Positions 36,080 to 45,375 of a DNA stretch of 64,000 nucleotides are shown here, piece by piece (the stretch's first letter is position 1; the number at the start of each line of letters is the position of its first letter). This stretch comes from Pseudomonas taiwanensis. Its GTDB lineage: Bacteria; Pseudomonadota; Gammaproteobacteria; Pseudomonadales; Pseudomonadaceae. The notes under the pieces were generated by a model, which saw nothing but the letters and a program-made list of their open reading frames with translations, was not told the origin of the DNA and searched no databases. The DNA lies in the NCBI RefSeq assembly GCF_013393345.1, contig NZ_QJRF01000045.1:1-64000 (forward strand), written 5' to 3'. A program made the position numbers and the translations under genes.

Positions 36080-36582
36080 GTCTCGGCATCCGCGCGGAAA
36101 CACCCGCCGACATCCCGGCCATCGAGGCCCTTACTGCCGCGGCGTTCGCCACTGCCCCGCACAGCAGCGGCACCGAGCAGTTCATCGTCAATGCCTTGCG
36201 CCGCGCTGGGCAATTGTCGATTTCCCTAGTGGCGGAGGAGAACGGAGAAATCGTCGGCCATGTGGCCCTTTCGCCGGTGACGATCTCCTCCGGTGCGCAG
36301 AACTGGTACGGCCTGGGTCCGATCTCCGTGGCGCCAGCGCGCCAGGGTACGGGGATCGGCTCGCGACTCATGGGAGCAGCCCTGGCGGCGCTGCGCGAAC
36401 TGGGCGCGCAAGGCTGCGTGCTGCTGGGTGACCCTGCCTACTACAGCCGCTTCGGCTTCGTTGTACGGCCAGGCCTGGTGCTCCCCGGCGTACCGGCGGA
36501 GTACTTCCAGGCCCTGTCCTTCAGCAGCGAGTGGCCTGCAGGCGACGTCAGCTACCACGTGGCGTTCGAAGCCACTGCCTGA
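36076..36582 (+). CDS. GNAT N-acetyltransferase
   Basis: The 168-residue protein has the GNAT fold: RAETPADIPAIEALT at the start, GHVALSPVTIS, the acetyl-CoA loop VAPARQGTGIGSRLM, and GDPAYYSRFGF as in the YhbS-like group. A strong AAGGAGG precedes the ATG and it is translationally coupled to mltA. The substrate is unknown. Confidence 0.9.
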   Translation: MSLGIRAETPADIPAIEALTAAAFATAPHSSGTEQFIVNALRRAGQLSISLVAEENGEIVGHVALSPVTISSGAQNWYGLGPISVAPARQGTGIGSRLMGAALAALRELGAQGCVLLGDPAYYSRFGFVVRPGLVLPGVPAEYFQALSFSSEWPAGDVSYHVAFEATA

Positions 36583-36657
36583 GCGGCGTTCGATTCGGTA
36601 TAAGAAGGCTTTGCGCAAGGGAAGGCGCCAACCGAGTCGGCCAGTACGGGGGCAGCC

Positions 36658-37626
36658 ATGAGCGACGACAGCGAATCCACCACCCAGGAGGTCTACAAGG
36701 CCCTGCTGGAATCCACCCGGGCGATCCCCTGGAAGATCGACTGGAAGACCATGACCTTCGCCTACATCGGCCCGCAGATCGAGGAGCTGCTGGGCTGGAG
36801 CCCGTCGAGCTGGCTCACGGTGAACGACTGGGCGGAACGCATGCACCCGGACGATCGCGACGCGGTCGTCGCCTTCTGCGTTTCCCAGTCCCAGGCGGGC
36901 ACCGATCACGAAGCGGACTACCGCGCGCTGACGACCACCGGCGACTACGTCTGGATTCGCGACGTGGTGCATGTCATGCGTGATGCCGACGGTGAGGTGG
37001 AAGCGCTGATCGGCTTCATGTTCGACATCAGCGAGCGCAAGAAGGCCGAGCAGCAGCTCATCGACCTGCAGAAGCAGCTGGAGGAGTATTCCTACAAGGA
37101 TGGCCTGACCGGAGTAGCCAACCGGCGCATGTTCGATTCGATGCTCGCCGTGGAATGGGCCAACGCCCAGCGGACGGGTGAGCCGTTGTCGCTGATCCTC
37201 CTCGATATCGACTACTTCAAGCAGTACAACGACCACTATGGCCACATTCAGGGCGATGACTGCCTGAAGAGCGTCGGTCGCGCGCTGATGAATGCGGCCA
37301 TCCGCCCCCGTGACTTTGTTGCCCGCTTCGGTGGCGAAGAGTTCGTCCTGATCCTCCCGGGCACCGACGAACCCGCAGCCCGCCAAGTGGCCGAGCGCTG
37401 TCGCAAGCTGATCCGCGAGCAGTGCATTCCACACGAGAAATCCAGCATCGCCTCACTGCTCACCATCAGCCTGGGCGTCGGTACCGTCGTACCCCGCCAT
37501 GACGAGTCGTCACTGCCCTTCATCCAGGCCGTCGACCGGCTGCTGTACCAGGCCAAGCAGCGCGGCCGTAATCGCCTGGAGTCGGCCCACTGGAGCAGCA
37601 CGGCCACCGCCCTGGTTGGCGAATGA
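36658..37626 (+). CDS. PAS-GGDEF diguanylate cyclase
   Basis: The 322-residue cytoplasmic protein has a PAS/PAC module (about residues 15-125, with WIRDVVHVMRDADGEVEALIGFMFDISERKK split around it) and a GGDEF domain with an active GGEEF motif at residues 225-229. An RxxD product-inhibition site (RPRD) lies five residues before GGEEF. It should make cyclic di-GMP under control of the PAS signal. No EAL domain is present. Confidence 0.93.
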   Translation: MSDDSESTTQEVYKALLESTRAIPWKIDWKTMTFAYIGPQIEELLGWSPSSWLTVNDWAERMHPDDRDAVVAFCVSQSQAGTDHEADYRALTTTGDYVWIRDVVHVMRDADGEVEALIGFMFDISERKKAEQQLIDLQKQLEEYSYKDGLTGVANRRMFDSMLAVEWANAQRTGEPLSLILLDIDYFKQYNDHYGHIQGDDCLKSVGRALMNAAIRPRDFVARFGGEEFVLILPGTDEPAARQVAERCRKLIREQCIPHEKSSIASLLTISLGVGTVVPRHDESSLPFIQAVDRLLYQAKQRGRNRLESAHWSSTATALVGE

Positions 37627-37667
37627 AAATCGACGCCTACGGGCAGGCTCCGTGCCTCGCCATTTCG

Positions 37668-37951
37668 CGAATGAATTCGCCCCCACAGGACTGTGCCGAA
37701 GGTGAGCCGGGAGTCACCCCTCGCCCTCTGGGAGAGGGGCCGGGGCGGGCCGCGTTCGGATGAGGGCTGTCATCGGCGGGCACGGTATCTGGATACAGCA
37801 CGCGCTCTACGGTCGATTGGCCAGCACTAGTGGCACACCGCCAGATGCGAAAAAGATGCATTTTAGAGCTGCTCATCGTTCTTGAGCTTGGCCGTCACGG
37901 TATGAAGTGCCTCATTGCGCCTTGGCACCGTGACGGTCCTTTTTAAGGACC
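37668..37951. other. Intergenic stretch with repeats and stacked hairpins
   Basis: This part of the 388-base gap holds a half REP arm (CGAATGAATTCGCCCCCACA, near 37670), a CTC-rich hairpin (about 37715-37745), the long-loop pair CCGTCACGGT (37892) / ACCGTGACGG (37927), and GGTCCTTTTTAAGGACC (37935-37951). No gene is evident. The hairpins may end transcription from the cyclase gene or belong to a small RNA. Confidence 0.5.
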
Positions 37952-37981
37952 CTCTCTGGGCGACGCATCCCACCGAAAGAC

Positions 37982-38005
37982 CCAGCCCCTCCAAAGAGGG
38001 GCTGG
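37982..38005 (-). terminator. Hairpin after the 45-residue membrane protein
   Basis: CCAGCCCCTC-CAAA-GAGGGGCTGG is a perfect ten-base stem just downstream of the small gene's stop, with a modest T-rich tail on the minus strand (GGTCTTTC). Confidence 0.6.
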
Positions 38006-38014
38006 TTCGTTGCA

Positions 38015-38152
38015 TCAGTGGAACCGTGGCCAGTGCCAATGATGGTGCTCGAACCACTCCTTGATTTCCGGACGGTTGCCCCACAGCACCATGCCGATGC
38101 AACCGAAGAACAGGCAACCGATGACGATCAGGCCCAGTGCATTGACGCTCAT
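38015..38152 (-). CDS. Small membrane protein (45 residues)
   Basis: The product starts MSVNALGLIVIGCLFFGCIG, one transmembrane segment (about residues 5-25), and ends in a His/Trp-rich tail (EHHHWHWPRFH). GGAGG lies seven bases before the ATG, and a hairpin terminator follows the stop, so it is a good gene despite its size. It is divergent from kup. Function is unknown; the tail could bind metal or lie at the membrane face. Confidence 0.75.
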   Translation of the reverse strand: MSVNALGLIVIGCLFFGCIGMVLWGNRPEIKEWFEHHHWHWPRFH

Positions 38153-38387
38153 CGCACACCTCCGACTCATTCAACCGATTACAACAGTCAGCTTACAAGC
38201 CCCGCACACGCCCACAAGTGGCGGGCGCCAACCGGTCGTGCGCTGACTTTTTACGCATTTTTTACGCCGCTGGGTCCAACCAGAATGGATACTTGCCTCC
38301 CCATTGTGGCCAGCCGCCATACGCGATTCGCGCTCTCATTCTTTCCCCTTCGACATCCGCACCACGCCCCACCCCAGGAGTGATCCA

Positions 38388-40286
38388 ATGAGTTCCAACG
38401 CCCTGGAGCAGCACAGCCATGCTCGCCCACATTCTTCGCTTGGCCTGCTCGTGGCCGCGGCCGGTGTGGTCTACGGCGACATCGGCACCAGCCCGCTGTA
38501 CACCCTGAAGGAAGTGTTCGCCGGCCACTACGGCGTGCAGGTCAACCCGGAAGGCGTCTACGGCATCCTGTCCCTGGTGCTCTGGTCGCTGCTCTGGGTG
38601 GTGTCGCTGAAGTACGTGATGTTCATGCTGCGCGCCGACAACGACGGCGAAGGCGGTGTGATGGCCCTGACCGCCCTGGCCCGTCGCGCCACGGCGGCGT
38701 ACCCGAAACTGAGCGGGATACTGGTGCTGCTGGGCCTGTTCGGTACGGCGCTGTTCTACGGCGACAGCATGATCACCCCGGCCATCTCCGTACTCTCCGC
38801 AGTCGAAGGCCTGGACGTCGCCCTGCCTGGCGTCAGCCACTGGGTGGTGCCGGTGACCGTGGTGCTGCTGATCGGCGTGTTCCTGATCCAGAAGCACGGC
38901 ACCGCGCGCATCGGCATTCTCTTCGGCCCGGTGATGGTGGTCTGGTTCGTGGTGCTGGGCGTTCTGGGCATCCACGGCATCGTCCGGCATCCCGAAGTGC
39001 TCCAGGCGGTGAATCCCTGGTGGGCCTTCAACTTCTTCCTGGCCCACCCGGATATCGGCGTCACCATCCTCGGTGCAGTGGTGCTGGCGCTGACCGGCGC
39101 CGAGGCCCTCTACGCCGACATGGGCCACTTCGGCCGCAAACCCATCGCCCACGCCTGGTTCAGCCTGGTCCTGCCTGGCCTGGTGCTGAACTACTTCGGC
39201 CAGGGCGCATTGCTGCTCGACAATCCGGCAGCTGCCCGCAACCCGTTCTATCTGCTGGCCCCCGACTGGGCGCTGCTGCCCATGATCGGCCTGGCCACCC
39301 TGGCGACAATCATCGCCTCGCAGGCGGTGATTTCTGGCGCCTTCTCGCTGAGCCAGCAGGCCATCCAGCTCGGCTACATTCCGCGCATGCAGATCCAGCA
39401 CACCTCCAGTGCGGCGCAGGGACAGATCTATGTCGGTGTCGTGAACTGGGCATTGATGACCTGCGTCGTGCTGCTGGTTATCGGCTTCGGCTCATCCGGC
39501 GCACTCGCGGCGGCCTATGGCGTGGCGGTGACCACCACCATGCTGATCGACACCCTGCTGGTTTCGGCCGTCATGCTGCTGCTCTGGCGCGTGCCGCGCT
39601 GGCTGGCGGTGCCGCTGCTGCTGGGCTTCCTGTTCGTCGACACGCTGTTCTTCAGCGCCAACGTGCCGAAGATATTCCAGGGCGGGGCCTTCCCGGTGAT
39701 CGCCGGGGTGATCCTCTTTGTCCTGATGACCACCTGGAAAAGCGGCAAGCGCATCCTCATCGAACGCCTCGACGAAACCGCCCTGCCCCTGCGCGGCTTC
39801 ATCGACAGCATCTGCCTGCAGCCGCCGCACCGTGTCGAGGGCACCGCGGTGTTCCTCAGCGCCAGCCCCGACGCCGTCCCCCATGCGCTACTGCACAACC
39901 TGCTGCATAACCAGGTGCTGCATCAGCAGGTGGTCTTGCTCACGGTCATGACTCGCGACACGCCGCGTATCGAGGATGCCCAGCGCTTTGAAGTCACCCG
40001 CTACGACGGCGGCTTCTACCGGGTACTGTTGCATTTCGGCTTCATGGAAGAACCCAACGTGCCGGAAGCCCTGAATTCCTGTCGCCTGGAGGGCCTGGAC
40101 TTCACCCCCATGCGCACCACCTATTTCCTGAGCCGTGAAACAGTGATTCCCACGCGGGGCCTGGGCATGTCGCTCTGGCGCGAAGGGCTATTCGCCTTCC
40201 TGCACAAGAATGCCAACAGCAGCCTGCGCTACTTCCAGCTGCCGGTTAACCGGGTGATCGAACTGGGCACCCAGGTCGAGATCTGA
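38388..40286 (+). CDS. kup: Potassium transporter Kup
   Basis: The 632-residue protein has the KUP/HAK family features: [22 protein letters not shown] near the N-terminus, about twelve membrane segments, [23 protein letters not shown], and a C-terminal cytoplasmic domain. It takes up potassium, probably with protons. AGGAG eight bases before the ATG fixes the start; the longer frame is not needed. Confidence 0.96.
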   Translation: MSSNALEQHSHARPHSSLGLLVAAAGVVYGDIGTSPLYTLKEVFAGHYGVQVNPEGVYGILSLVLWSLLWVVSLKYVMFMLRADNDGEGGVMALTALARRATAAYPKLSGILVLLGLFGTALFYGDSMITPAISVLSAVEGLDVALPGVSHWVVPVTVVLLIGVFLIQKHGTARIGILFGPVMVVWFVVLGVLGIHGIVRHPEVLQAVNPWWAFNFFLAHPDIGVTILGAVVLALTGAEALYADMGHFGRKPIAHAWFSLVLPGLVLNYFGQGALLLDNPAAARNPFYLLAPDWALLPMIGLATLATIIASQAVISGAFSLSQQAIQLGYIPRMQIQHTSSAAQGQIYVGVVNWALMTCVVLLVIGFGSSGALAAAYGVAVTTTMLIDTLLVSAVMLLLWRVPRWLAVPLLLGFLFVDTLFFSANVPKIFQGGAFPVIAGVILFVLMTTWKSGKRILIERLDETALPLRGFIDSICLQPPHRVEGTAVFLSASPDAVPHALLHNLLHNQVLHQQVVLLTVMTRDTPRIEDAQRFEVTRYDGGFYRVLLHFGFMEEPNVPEALNSCRLEGLDFTPMRTTYFLSRETVIPTRGLGMSLWREGLFAFLHKNANSSLRYFQLPVNRVIELGTQVEI

Positions 40287-40353
40287 TCTTCGCGAGCTGC
40301 TGCGGACTGATTCCCACAGCAGCTTCCGGCCCAAATAGCTCAAAAAGGAATTA

Positions 40354-40376
40354 ATAAATACTAATTAAGTATTTAT
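40354..40376. promoter_or_regulatory. AT-rich palindromic operator candidate
   Basis: ATAAATACT-AATTA-AGTATTTAT is a perfect inverted repeat with nine-base arms in a GC-rich region. It lies 66 bases before the small gene at 40442 and its XRE-cupin partner, a fitting place for self-control. Confidence 0.6.
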
Positions 40377-40441
40377 CGGTCTAAAGGAGGAGCGGCTAGT
40401 CTAGCCCCGTCACCCCTCAGGACTCCCCAAGGAGCTGCACC

Positions 40442-40603
40442 ATGGACCGCACCGACAACGTCATCGACCTCGCCCGCTATCGCACGCGCCGCCAAGCGCG
40501 CCGCATGGCCGAGCTGATGTGGACGATGTATGCCTGCCGGGCCGGTTACGGTGCGTTCCAGCTCATCCAGCAACAGCGGGAAAACGGCATTCGCGAGGCG
40601 TGA
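40442..40603 (+). CDS. Small basic hypothetical protein (53 residues)
   Basis: The product begins MDRTDNVIDLARYRTRRQARR and is rich in arginine at the N-terminus, with a short hydrophobic/aromatic middle. AAGGAG precedes the ATG. Its stop is three bases before the regulator's start, so the two genes are coupled. It may be a small partner of the regulator; I do not recognise it. Confidence 0.75.
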   Translation: MDRTDNVIDLARYRTRRQARRMAELMWTMYACRAGYGAFQLIQQQRENGIREA

Positions 40604-40606
40604 GTC

Positions 40607-41233
40607 ATGGGTCATTCGCTACCTGTCGACGCCGTTGACCAGGTGTTGCTCGCGGCCGCCGCCGTGGACGACCCGGTGGGCCAGCGCGTCGCCAGCAACC
40701 TGCTGCGCCTGCGCGCCAAGCGCAATCTCTCACTGGACGGCCTGGCCCGCGTTTCCGGCGTGAGCCGGGCGATGCTGGCGCAGATCGAGTCCGGGCGCAG
40801 CGTTCCCTCGATCAAGGTCCTGTGCAAGATCGCCCAGGGTCTGAAGGTCTCGGTGGCGGCATTTCTCGATGACCGAGCCTTCGATGGCGTCTCGGTGCTG
40901 CCGGCCAGCCAGAGCAAGCGACTGGTGAACGGCGACGGCAGCTTCGTCAGCCGCGCGCTGTTCCCCTTCGATTGCTCGCGCCAGGTGGAATTCTACGAAC
41001 TGCGGCTGGCGGGTCTGGCCACCGAGGACTCTCCCGGCCACGCCCCCGGCACGCAGGAGAACCTGGTGATCGCCCAGGGCGTGCTGGAAATCAGCGTGAA
41101 CGAGGAACGCTTCCTGCTCGCCACTGGCGATTCGATCCTGTTCTACGCCGACCAGCCCCACGCCTACCGCAACCCATCCAACAGCGAAGCGGTGGCCTAC
41201 CTCGTCACCACCTACGCCGAAAGACTCGACTGA
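40607..41233 (+). CDS. XRE-family regulator with cupin sensor domain
   Basis: The 208-residue protein has an N-terminal helix-turn-helix (LRAKRNLSLDGLARVSGVSRAMLAQIESGRSVPS, split between residues 30-65) and a C-terminal cupin (GTQENLVIAQGVLEISVNEERFLLATGDS). This group often controls amine or amino-acid catabolism by binding a ligand in the cupin. It may act on the AT-rich palindrome upstream of its own operon. Confidence 0.9.
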   Translation: MGHSLPVDAVDQVLLAAAAVDDPVGQRVASNLLRLRAKRNLSLDGLARVSGVSRAMLAQIESGRSVPSIKVLCKIAQGLKVSVAAFLDDRAFDGVSVLPASQSKRLVNGDGSFVSRALFPFDCSRQVEFYELRLAGLATEDSPGHAPGTQENLVIAQGVLEISVNEERFLLATGDSILFYADQPHAYRNPSNSEAVAYLVTTYAERLD

Positions 41234-41240
41234 GGTAAAT

Positions 41241-41316
41241 GTAGGAGCCAGCTTGCTGGCGAAGCTCCTGAGCAGACCTTTCGCGAGCAAGAACTGGGCG
41301 TCCCCCTCGCTCCTAC
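41241..41316. repeat. Degenerate REP-like pair
   Basis: TGTAGGAGCCAGCTTGCTGG left arm and a right arm CGAGCAAG...CTCGCTCCTACA interrupted by about 15 bases. A further short inverted sequence, GGTGGATC...GATCCACC, follows at about 41347-41371. Confidence 0.65.
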
Positions 41317-41391
41317 ACAAAGCCCCGAGCCGAGGCGGTGTGTAGGGTGGATCACGCTTCATCGATCCACCATAGGAGCCCCGGCGAGCAC

Positions 41392-41427
41392 AAAAAAGCC
41401 CGGCGGGTTTCCCGGCCGGGCTTTTTT
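41392..41427. terminator. Bidirectional terminator
   Basis: AAAAAAGCCCGGC / GCCGGGCTTTTTT, a 13-base stem with a ten-base loop. It lies between the regulator gene and the stop of the methionine-rich gene, serving both strands. Confidence 0.9.
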
Positions 41428-41439
41428 ACATCCTGCCGA

Positions 41440-41964
41440 TCAGCAGGTGCAGCACATCATCGGCATGCCGTTGCAGCTCATCATCATAGGCATGCCGCAT
41501 TCCATCATTTTCGTCATCAGCGCGCAGCAGCTCTTGAACATCTCCATGTTCATGCCCTGCATCGGCATCATCTTGCACATCATGGCGTCGCCCTGCATGG
41601 AGCACTCCATCATGCACTTCATGGACGGCATGGGCATGGGCATGCCCATCCCCATGCCCATTCCCATCATCGGCATCATATTCATCATGCCCATCATCGG
41701 CATCATGGCCATGCCGGCCTGGGACATGCACATCATCGACATGTTGCCGCAGTGCATCATCATCGGCATGCCGCAGTTCATCATCATCGCCATCATTTCC
41801 GCGCTGTTGCGGAACATCGTCATGTCCATGCCCATGGCCGGCATCATCGTGCACATCATGCCGTCGTCCTGCATGTCGCACTGCATGGTGGCCATCATCA
41901 TGGGCATGCCCATCATCGGCATCATGGAGTTGGCGGACATCGGCATTTGCATGGCATTCATCAT
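41440..41964 (-). CDS. Methionine/cysteine-rich putative metal-binding protein with internal duplication
   Basis: The 174-residue product has 75 methionines (43%) and 15 cysteines but a single histidine. Two 53-residue halves align without gaps: one starts MQCDMQDDGMMC, the other MECSMQGDAMMC, and both contain a (C/N)CGMPMMM-like or ECGMPMMM core and end (S/P)MMC. They are joined by an MGMGMGMPMPMP linker. GAGGGAG eight bases before the ATG and a terminator after the stop support this strand. No signal peptide is seen, so it is probably cytoplasmic. Thioether/thiol ligands suggest Cu(I) or Ag(I) storage, reminiscent of but distinct from four-helix copper storage proteins. Function is inferred only. 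Confidence 0.8.
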   Translation of the reverse strand: MMNAMQMPMSANSMMPMMGMPMMMATMQCDMQDDGMMCTMMPAMGMDMTMFRNSAEMMAMMMNCGMPMMMHCGNMSMMCMSQAGMAMMPMMGMMNMMPMMGMGMGMGMPMPMPSMKCMMECSMQGDAMMCKMMPMQGMNMEMFKSCCALMTKMMECGMPMMMSCNGMPMMCCTC

Positions 41965-42540
41965 GGTGGCGCTCCCTCAAAGGATGGAATGTGTAACCGG
42001 AATGGGGCCGATTCTAGGGAGGCGAATCCGTCGAACAAGATGACGAGGCAGCGTCGATGGGGTACGTCCTGCCAAAACTTTCGCCACCGATGACAGCGCT
42101 TCTGTCTGCGATAGCAGCGGCATGAACGCAATCCCGAACGACGTGGAATCGATAACGTCATTGTCCGCGCAATGGATATGCACTTCAGGAATTAGCAAAT
42201 AACCCTAGTGAATATTCAATCTAACGCCCGACCACTTTTTCCCCTCAAACCAGCTGCGCGCGAAAGCGCCTCGGGGTGTCGGCCCCTGCTTTCCTGACAC
42301 CTCAGCCACAGCGGGCAGAATATTCACACGACATCCCGTCGCCGCCTGCACACCAGCAGTCGGGCCGCGAAATAATGGCAAATCCGTGGCTATGCTTTGA
42401 GTGTCATCATGCCGAACGGATTGGGCATGCGGCGCCCGTCCCGGGGGATTCCGGCGCTGAAATTCAAACGACAGGACGCCTGGCTTTCTTGAGCTTCGCT
42501 TATCAAGTCCATAAGAAGGACGTTCGCTGGAGATCGCGAA
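41965..42540. other. Long intergenic region (576 bases) without a gene
   Basis: Between the divergent methionine-rich gene and the GGDEF-EAL gene. An AT-richer stretch at about 42180-42240 (ATTAGCAAATAACCC, GTGAATATTCAATC) is the likely promoter area. I saw no CueR-type operator, repeat element or convincing small frame here. Confidence 0.5.
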
Positions 42541-45021
42541 ATGGATTCGTTCGAGAGGGAAAGCGCCGCCAACCAGGTCATATCCGCGCACTCGAACACT
42601 CAACCCACGACCCGATGGCACCGCATGTACTTCTTCCTTGCGGGCTTCGACGTGCTGGTCGTGGTGCTGAGCGTCCTGCTGAACCACCTGATCGTCGATA
42701 CCTACCACCGCTCGATCAAGGCCAACCAATCCTGGGTCCAGCAGCTTTCGTCCTATTCGACGCTGGGCAGCCTCGCGTCGGAAGTGAACGCGCCGGGCAA
42801 CAACGTGTTCGACACGCTTGATGCCGAATCCGAGTCGCGGAACATGACCGCAGCCTTGCACGCATTCGACGCGCACCTGGCCAAAGTCAAGGAACAACTG
42901 GAAGTGCGAATTGCCAATCAGGCAGAGCACAGCGAAGACATCCAGACCTTTACGCTCGCGCTCAAGGGAGAAGTGGCGGAGATCGATTCCGCGATGGACG
43001 AGATGGTGAAAGAGGCCACATTGATCTTCTCCTTCTTCCGAGATGGCAAGTCGGATGAGGCAGCCCAACGCATGGCGACCATGGACCGGAAGTACGCCTT
43101 GCTGCTCGCCGCCTTCGCCACCGTGCGCGAGCGCGTCGGCCTGATCCAGAGCAAGCTGCTCGAAGAGGAACTGGAGTCGGTCGATGAACTGCGCCGCATC
43201 GAATACGCCATCATGATGTTCGTGCTGCTGATGGTGACTGCGGCCATGTTCTATGGGCGCCGCATCCGCCGTGAGATGGAATCCCACGCCGCCGAGCGCG
43301 AACGTTATCTGACGGTGCTGCGCGAGAGCGAACGGCAGTTCCGCCAGCAGGCATCGCTGCTGGACAAGGCGCAGGACGCCATCGTCGTGCACGACATGAA
43401 TCACCGCATCCTCTACTGGAACAAGAGCGCCGAGCGCCTTTATGGGCTGCCCAGGGACGAGGCGCTGGGCAAATCGGCCCAGGGATTGATCTACCCGAGC
43501 CATGCCTTCATCGAAACCACCACCCACAGTCTTATCGAACTGGGCGACTGGTCAGGCGAAGTGACGCTGCGACGCCGCGACGGCAGCACCATCAACTTCG
43601 AGAGCCACCGCACCCTGGTTCGCGATGACAGCGGCCTGCCCCAGTGCGTCCTCTCCATCAACACCGACATTTCCCATCGCAAGGCCGCGGAACAGGAGGT
43701 CAAGCGGCTGGCCTTCTACGACCAGCTCACGGGTCTGGCCAACCGGCGGCTCATGCTCGACCGCCTGCAGCATGCGCTGGCCAGCAGCGCACGTAGCCAG
43801 CATACGAGCGCGGTCATCCTGATCGACCTGGACAACTTCAAGGCCCTCAACGACACCCTCGGTCACGACCGCGGCGACGTGCTACTGCAGCAGGTCGCCC
43901 ATCGCCTGTCCGCCTGCATCCGTGAGAGCGATACCGTCGCCCGCCTCGGCGGAGACGAATTCGTGGTCCTGCTGGAGGGCCTCAGCGAGAATCCCCCGGA
44001 TGCCGCCATCCAGGCCAAGACCATCTGCGAGAAGATTCTCAGCTCGCTGAACCTCTCCTACGAACTGGATGGTTACGAGCATCACAGCACGCCCAGCCTG
44101 GGCATCGCCCTGTTCCAGGGACAGCTCAATACCGTCGACGACATCATGAAGCGCGCGGACCTGGCGATGTACCGCGCCAAGGCCGCCGGTCGCAACACCA
44201 TGCGCTTCTTCGACCCGGAGATGCAGGCGGTCGCCACCGCCCGCGCACGGCTGGAGTCCGACCTGCGGCAGGGCCTGCAGAACAAGGAACTGTCACTGCA
44301 CTTCCAGCCGCAGGTGAACAGTCAGGGCAGGATCGTGGGGGCGGAAGCGCTCATGCGCTGGCAGCACCCTGAGCGTGGGAACGTGGTGCCGGCGGAGTTC
44401 ATTCCCCTGGCAGAGGAAACCGGGCTCATCCTGCCACTCGGCCGCTGGGCATTGCACACCGCCTGCGCCCAGTTGGTGACCTGGGCCAAGCAGCCGGAAA
44501 CCGCCCGCCTGGTCATGGCGGTGAACGTCAGCGCGCGCCAGTTCCACCATCCCGATTTCGTCGAAGAAGTGCTGACCGTGCTGCGCTTCACGGGTGCCGA
44601 CCCGAGGAGGCTCAAGCTCGAGCTGACCGAGGGGATGCTGGTGGAAGACATGGAAAATACCGTTGCCAAGATGATCGAACTGAAGGAGATCGGCATCGGC
44701 CTGTCACTGGACGACTTCGGCACCGGTTACTCGTCGCTCTCCTACCTCAAGAGCCTGCCGCTGGACCAGTTGAAGATCGACAAATCCTTCATCCGCGACG
44801 TGCTGGTCGACCCCAACGACGCGGCCATCGCCTGCGCCATCGTGAGCCTGAGCCAGATCCTCGGGCTCTCGGTGATTGCCGAAGGCGTGGAAACCGAGGC
44901 CCAGCGTGCCTTCCTCGTCAGCCACGGCTGCCACACCTACCAGGGCAACCTGTTCTCCCGCCCACTGCCGGCCGAACAGTTCAGGCAGTACGTCCACGAA
45001 CGATCGATGGCGGAGCACTGA
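42541..45021 (+). CDS. Membrane PAS-GGDEF-EAL protein
   Basis: The 826-residue protein has two transmembrane segments (about residues 30-52 and 219-239) framing a helical periplasmic sensor domain, then a PAS domain, a GGDEF domain with intact GGDEF (residues 470-474) and an EAL domain with EALMRW (602-607), KLELTEGML and DDFGTGYSSLSYLK. Both cyclic di-GMP synthesis and breakdown motifs are intact, so either activity may dominate. GGAG precedes the ATG. Confidence 0.93.
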   Translation: MDSFERESAANQVISAHSNTQPTTRWHRMYFFLAGFDVLVVVLSVLLNHLIVDTYHRSIKANQSWVQQLSSYSTLGSLASEVNAPGNNVFDTLDAESESRNMTAALHAFDAHLAKVKEQLEVRIANQAEHSEDIQTFTLALKGEVAEIDSAMDEMVKEATLIFSFFRDGKSDEAAQRMATMDRKYALLLAAFATVRERVGLIQSKLLEEELESVDELRRIEYAIMMFVLLMVTAAMFYGRRIRREMESHAAERERYLTVLRESERQFRQQASLLDKAQDAIVVHDMNHRILYWNKSAERLYGLPRDEALGKSAQGLIYPSHAFIETTTHSLIELGDWSGEVTLRRRDGSTINFESHRTLVRDDSGLPQCVLSINTDISHRKAAEQEVKRLAFYDQLTGLANRRLMLDRLQHALASSARSQHTSAVILIDLDNFKALNDTLGHDRGDVLLQQVAHRLSACIRESDTVARLGGDEFVVLLEGLSENPPDAAIQAKTICEKILSSLNLSYELDGYEHHSTPSLGIALFQGQLNTVDDIMKRADLAMYRAKAAGRNTMRFFDPEMQAVATARARLESDLRQGLQNKELSLHFQPQVNSQGRIVGAEALMRWQHPERGNVVPAEFIPLAEETGLILPLGRWALHTACAQLVTWAKQPETARLVMAVNVSARQFHHPDFVEEVLTVLRFTGADPRRLKLELTEGMLVEDMENTVAKMIELKEIGIGLSLDDFGTGYSSLSYLKSLPLDQLKIDKSFIRDVLVDPNDAAIACAIVSLSQILGLSVIAEGVETEAQRAFLVSHGCHTYQGNLFSRPLPAEQFRQYVHERSMAEH

Positions 45022-45023
45022 CA

Positions 45024-45346
45024 CCCCCGCCCACCCCGGCCCCTCTCCCGCAGGAGAGGGGTGACTCGCGCCGGATGCACCATGTCATCCGGCAATCCCG
45101 AAGCCATGTGGGGGGGGTACGTACTGTAGGAGCGAGCTTGCTCGCGAATCTGGACTGCACCCGAGAATCCGAGCCGGCCGGCTAACCCCTCCCCCCCAGC
45201 CCCTCTCCCGCAGGAGAGGGGTGACTCGCGCCGGATGCACCATGCCCTCCGGCAATCGCGAAGCCATGTGGGCATACGTACTGTAGGAGCGAGCTTGCTC
45301 GCGAACCTCCTGAGCCCGACCATTCGCGAGCAAGCTCGCTCCTACA
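45024..45346. repeat. Tandem block of mixed intergenic repeats
   Basis: Two copies (45024-45148 and about 45185-45305) of a unit made of CCCTCTCCCGCAGGAGAGGG, GACTCGCGCCGGATGCACCATG and a TGTAGGAGCGAGCTTGCTCG arm. The second continues into the inverted arm ending 45346. They fill the 354-base gap before the 83-residue gene. A related single unit is at 26463. Confidence 0.85.
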
Positions 45347-45375
45347 CAAAGCACAGCCACCAGGCCATTGGATAC

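Noticed and set aside
41447-42043. Ile/Met-rich 198-codon frame on the plus strand in the methionine-rich locus
   Set aside because: CAT/ATG symmetry makes both strands open; the minus strand has GAGGGAG before its ATG, conserved cysteines in a duplicated pattern and a fitting terminator, while this frame does not.
42205-43527. 440-codon frame on the minus strand
   Set aside because: Antisense to the N-terminal half of the GGDEF-EAL protein and lacks family features.
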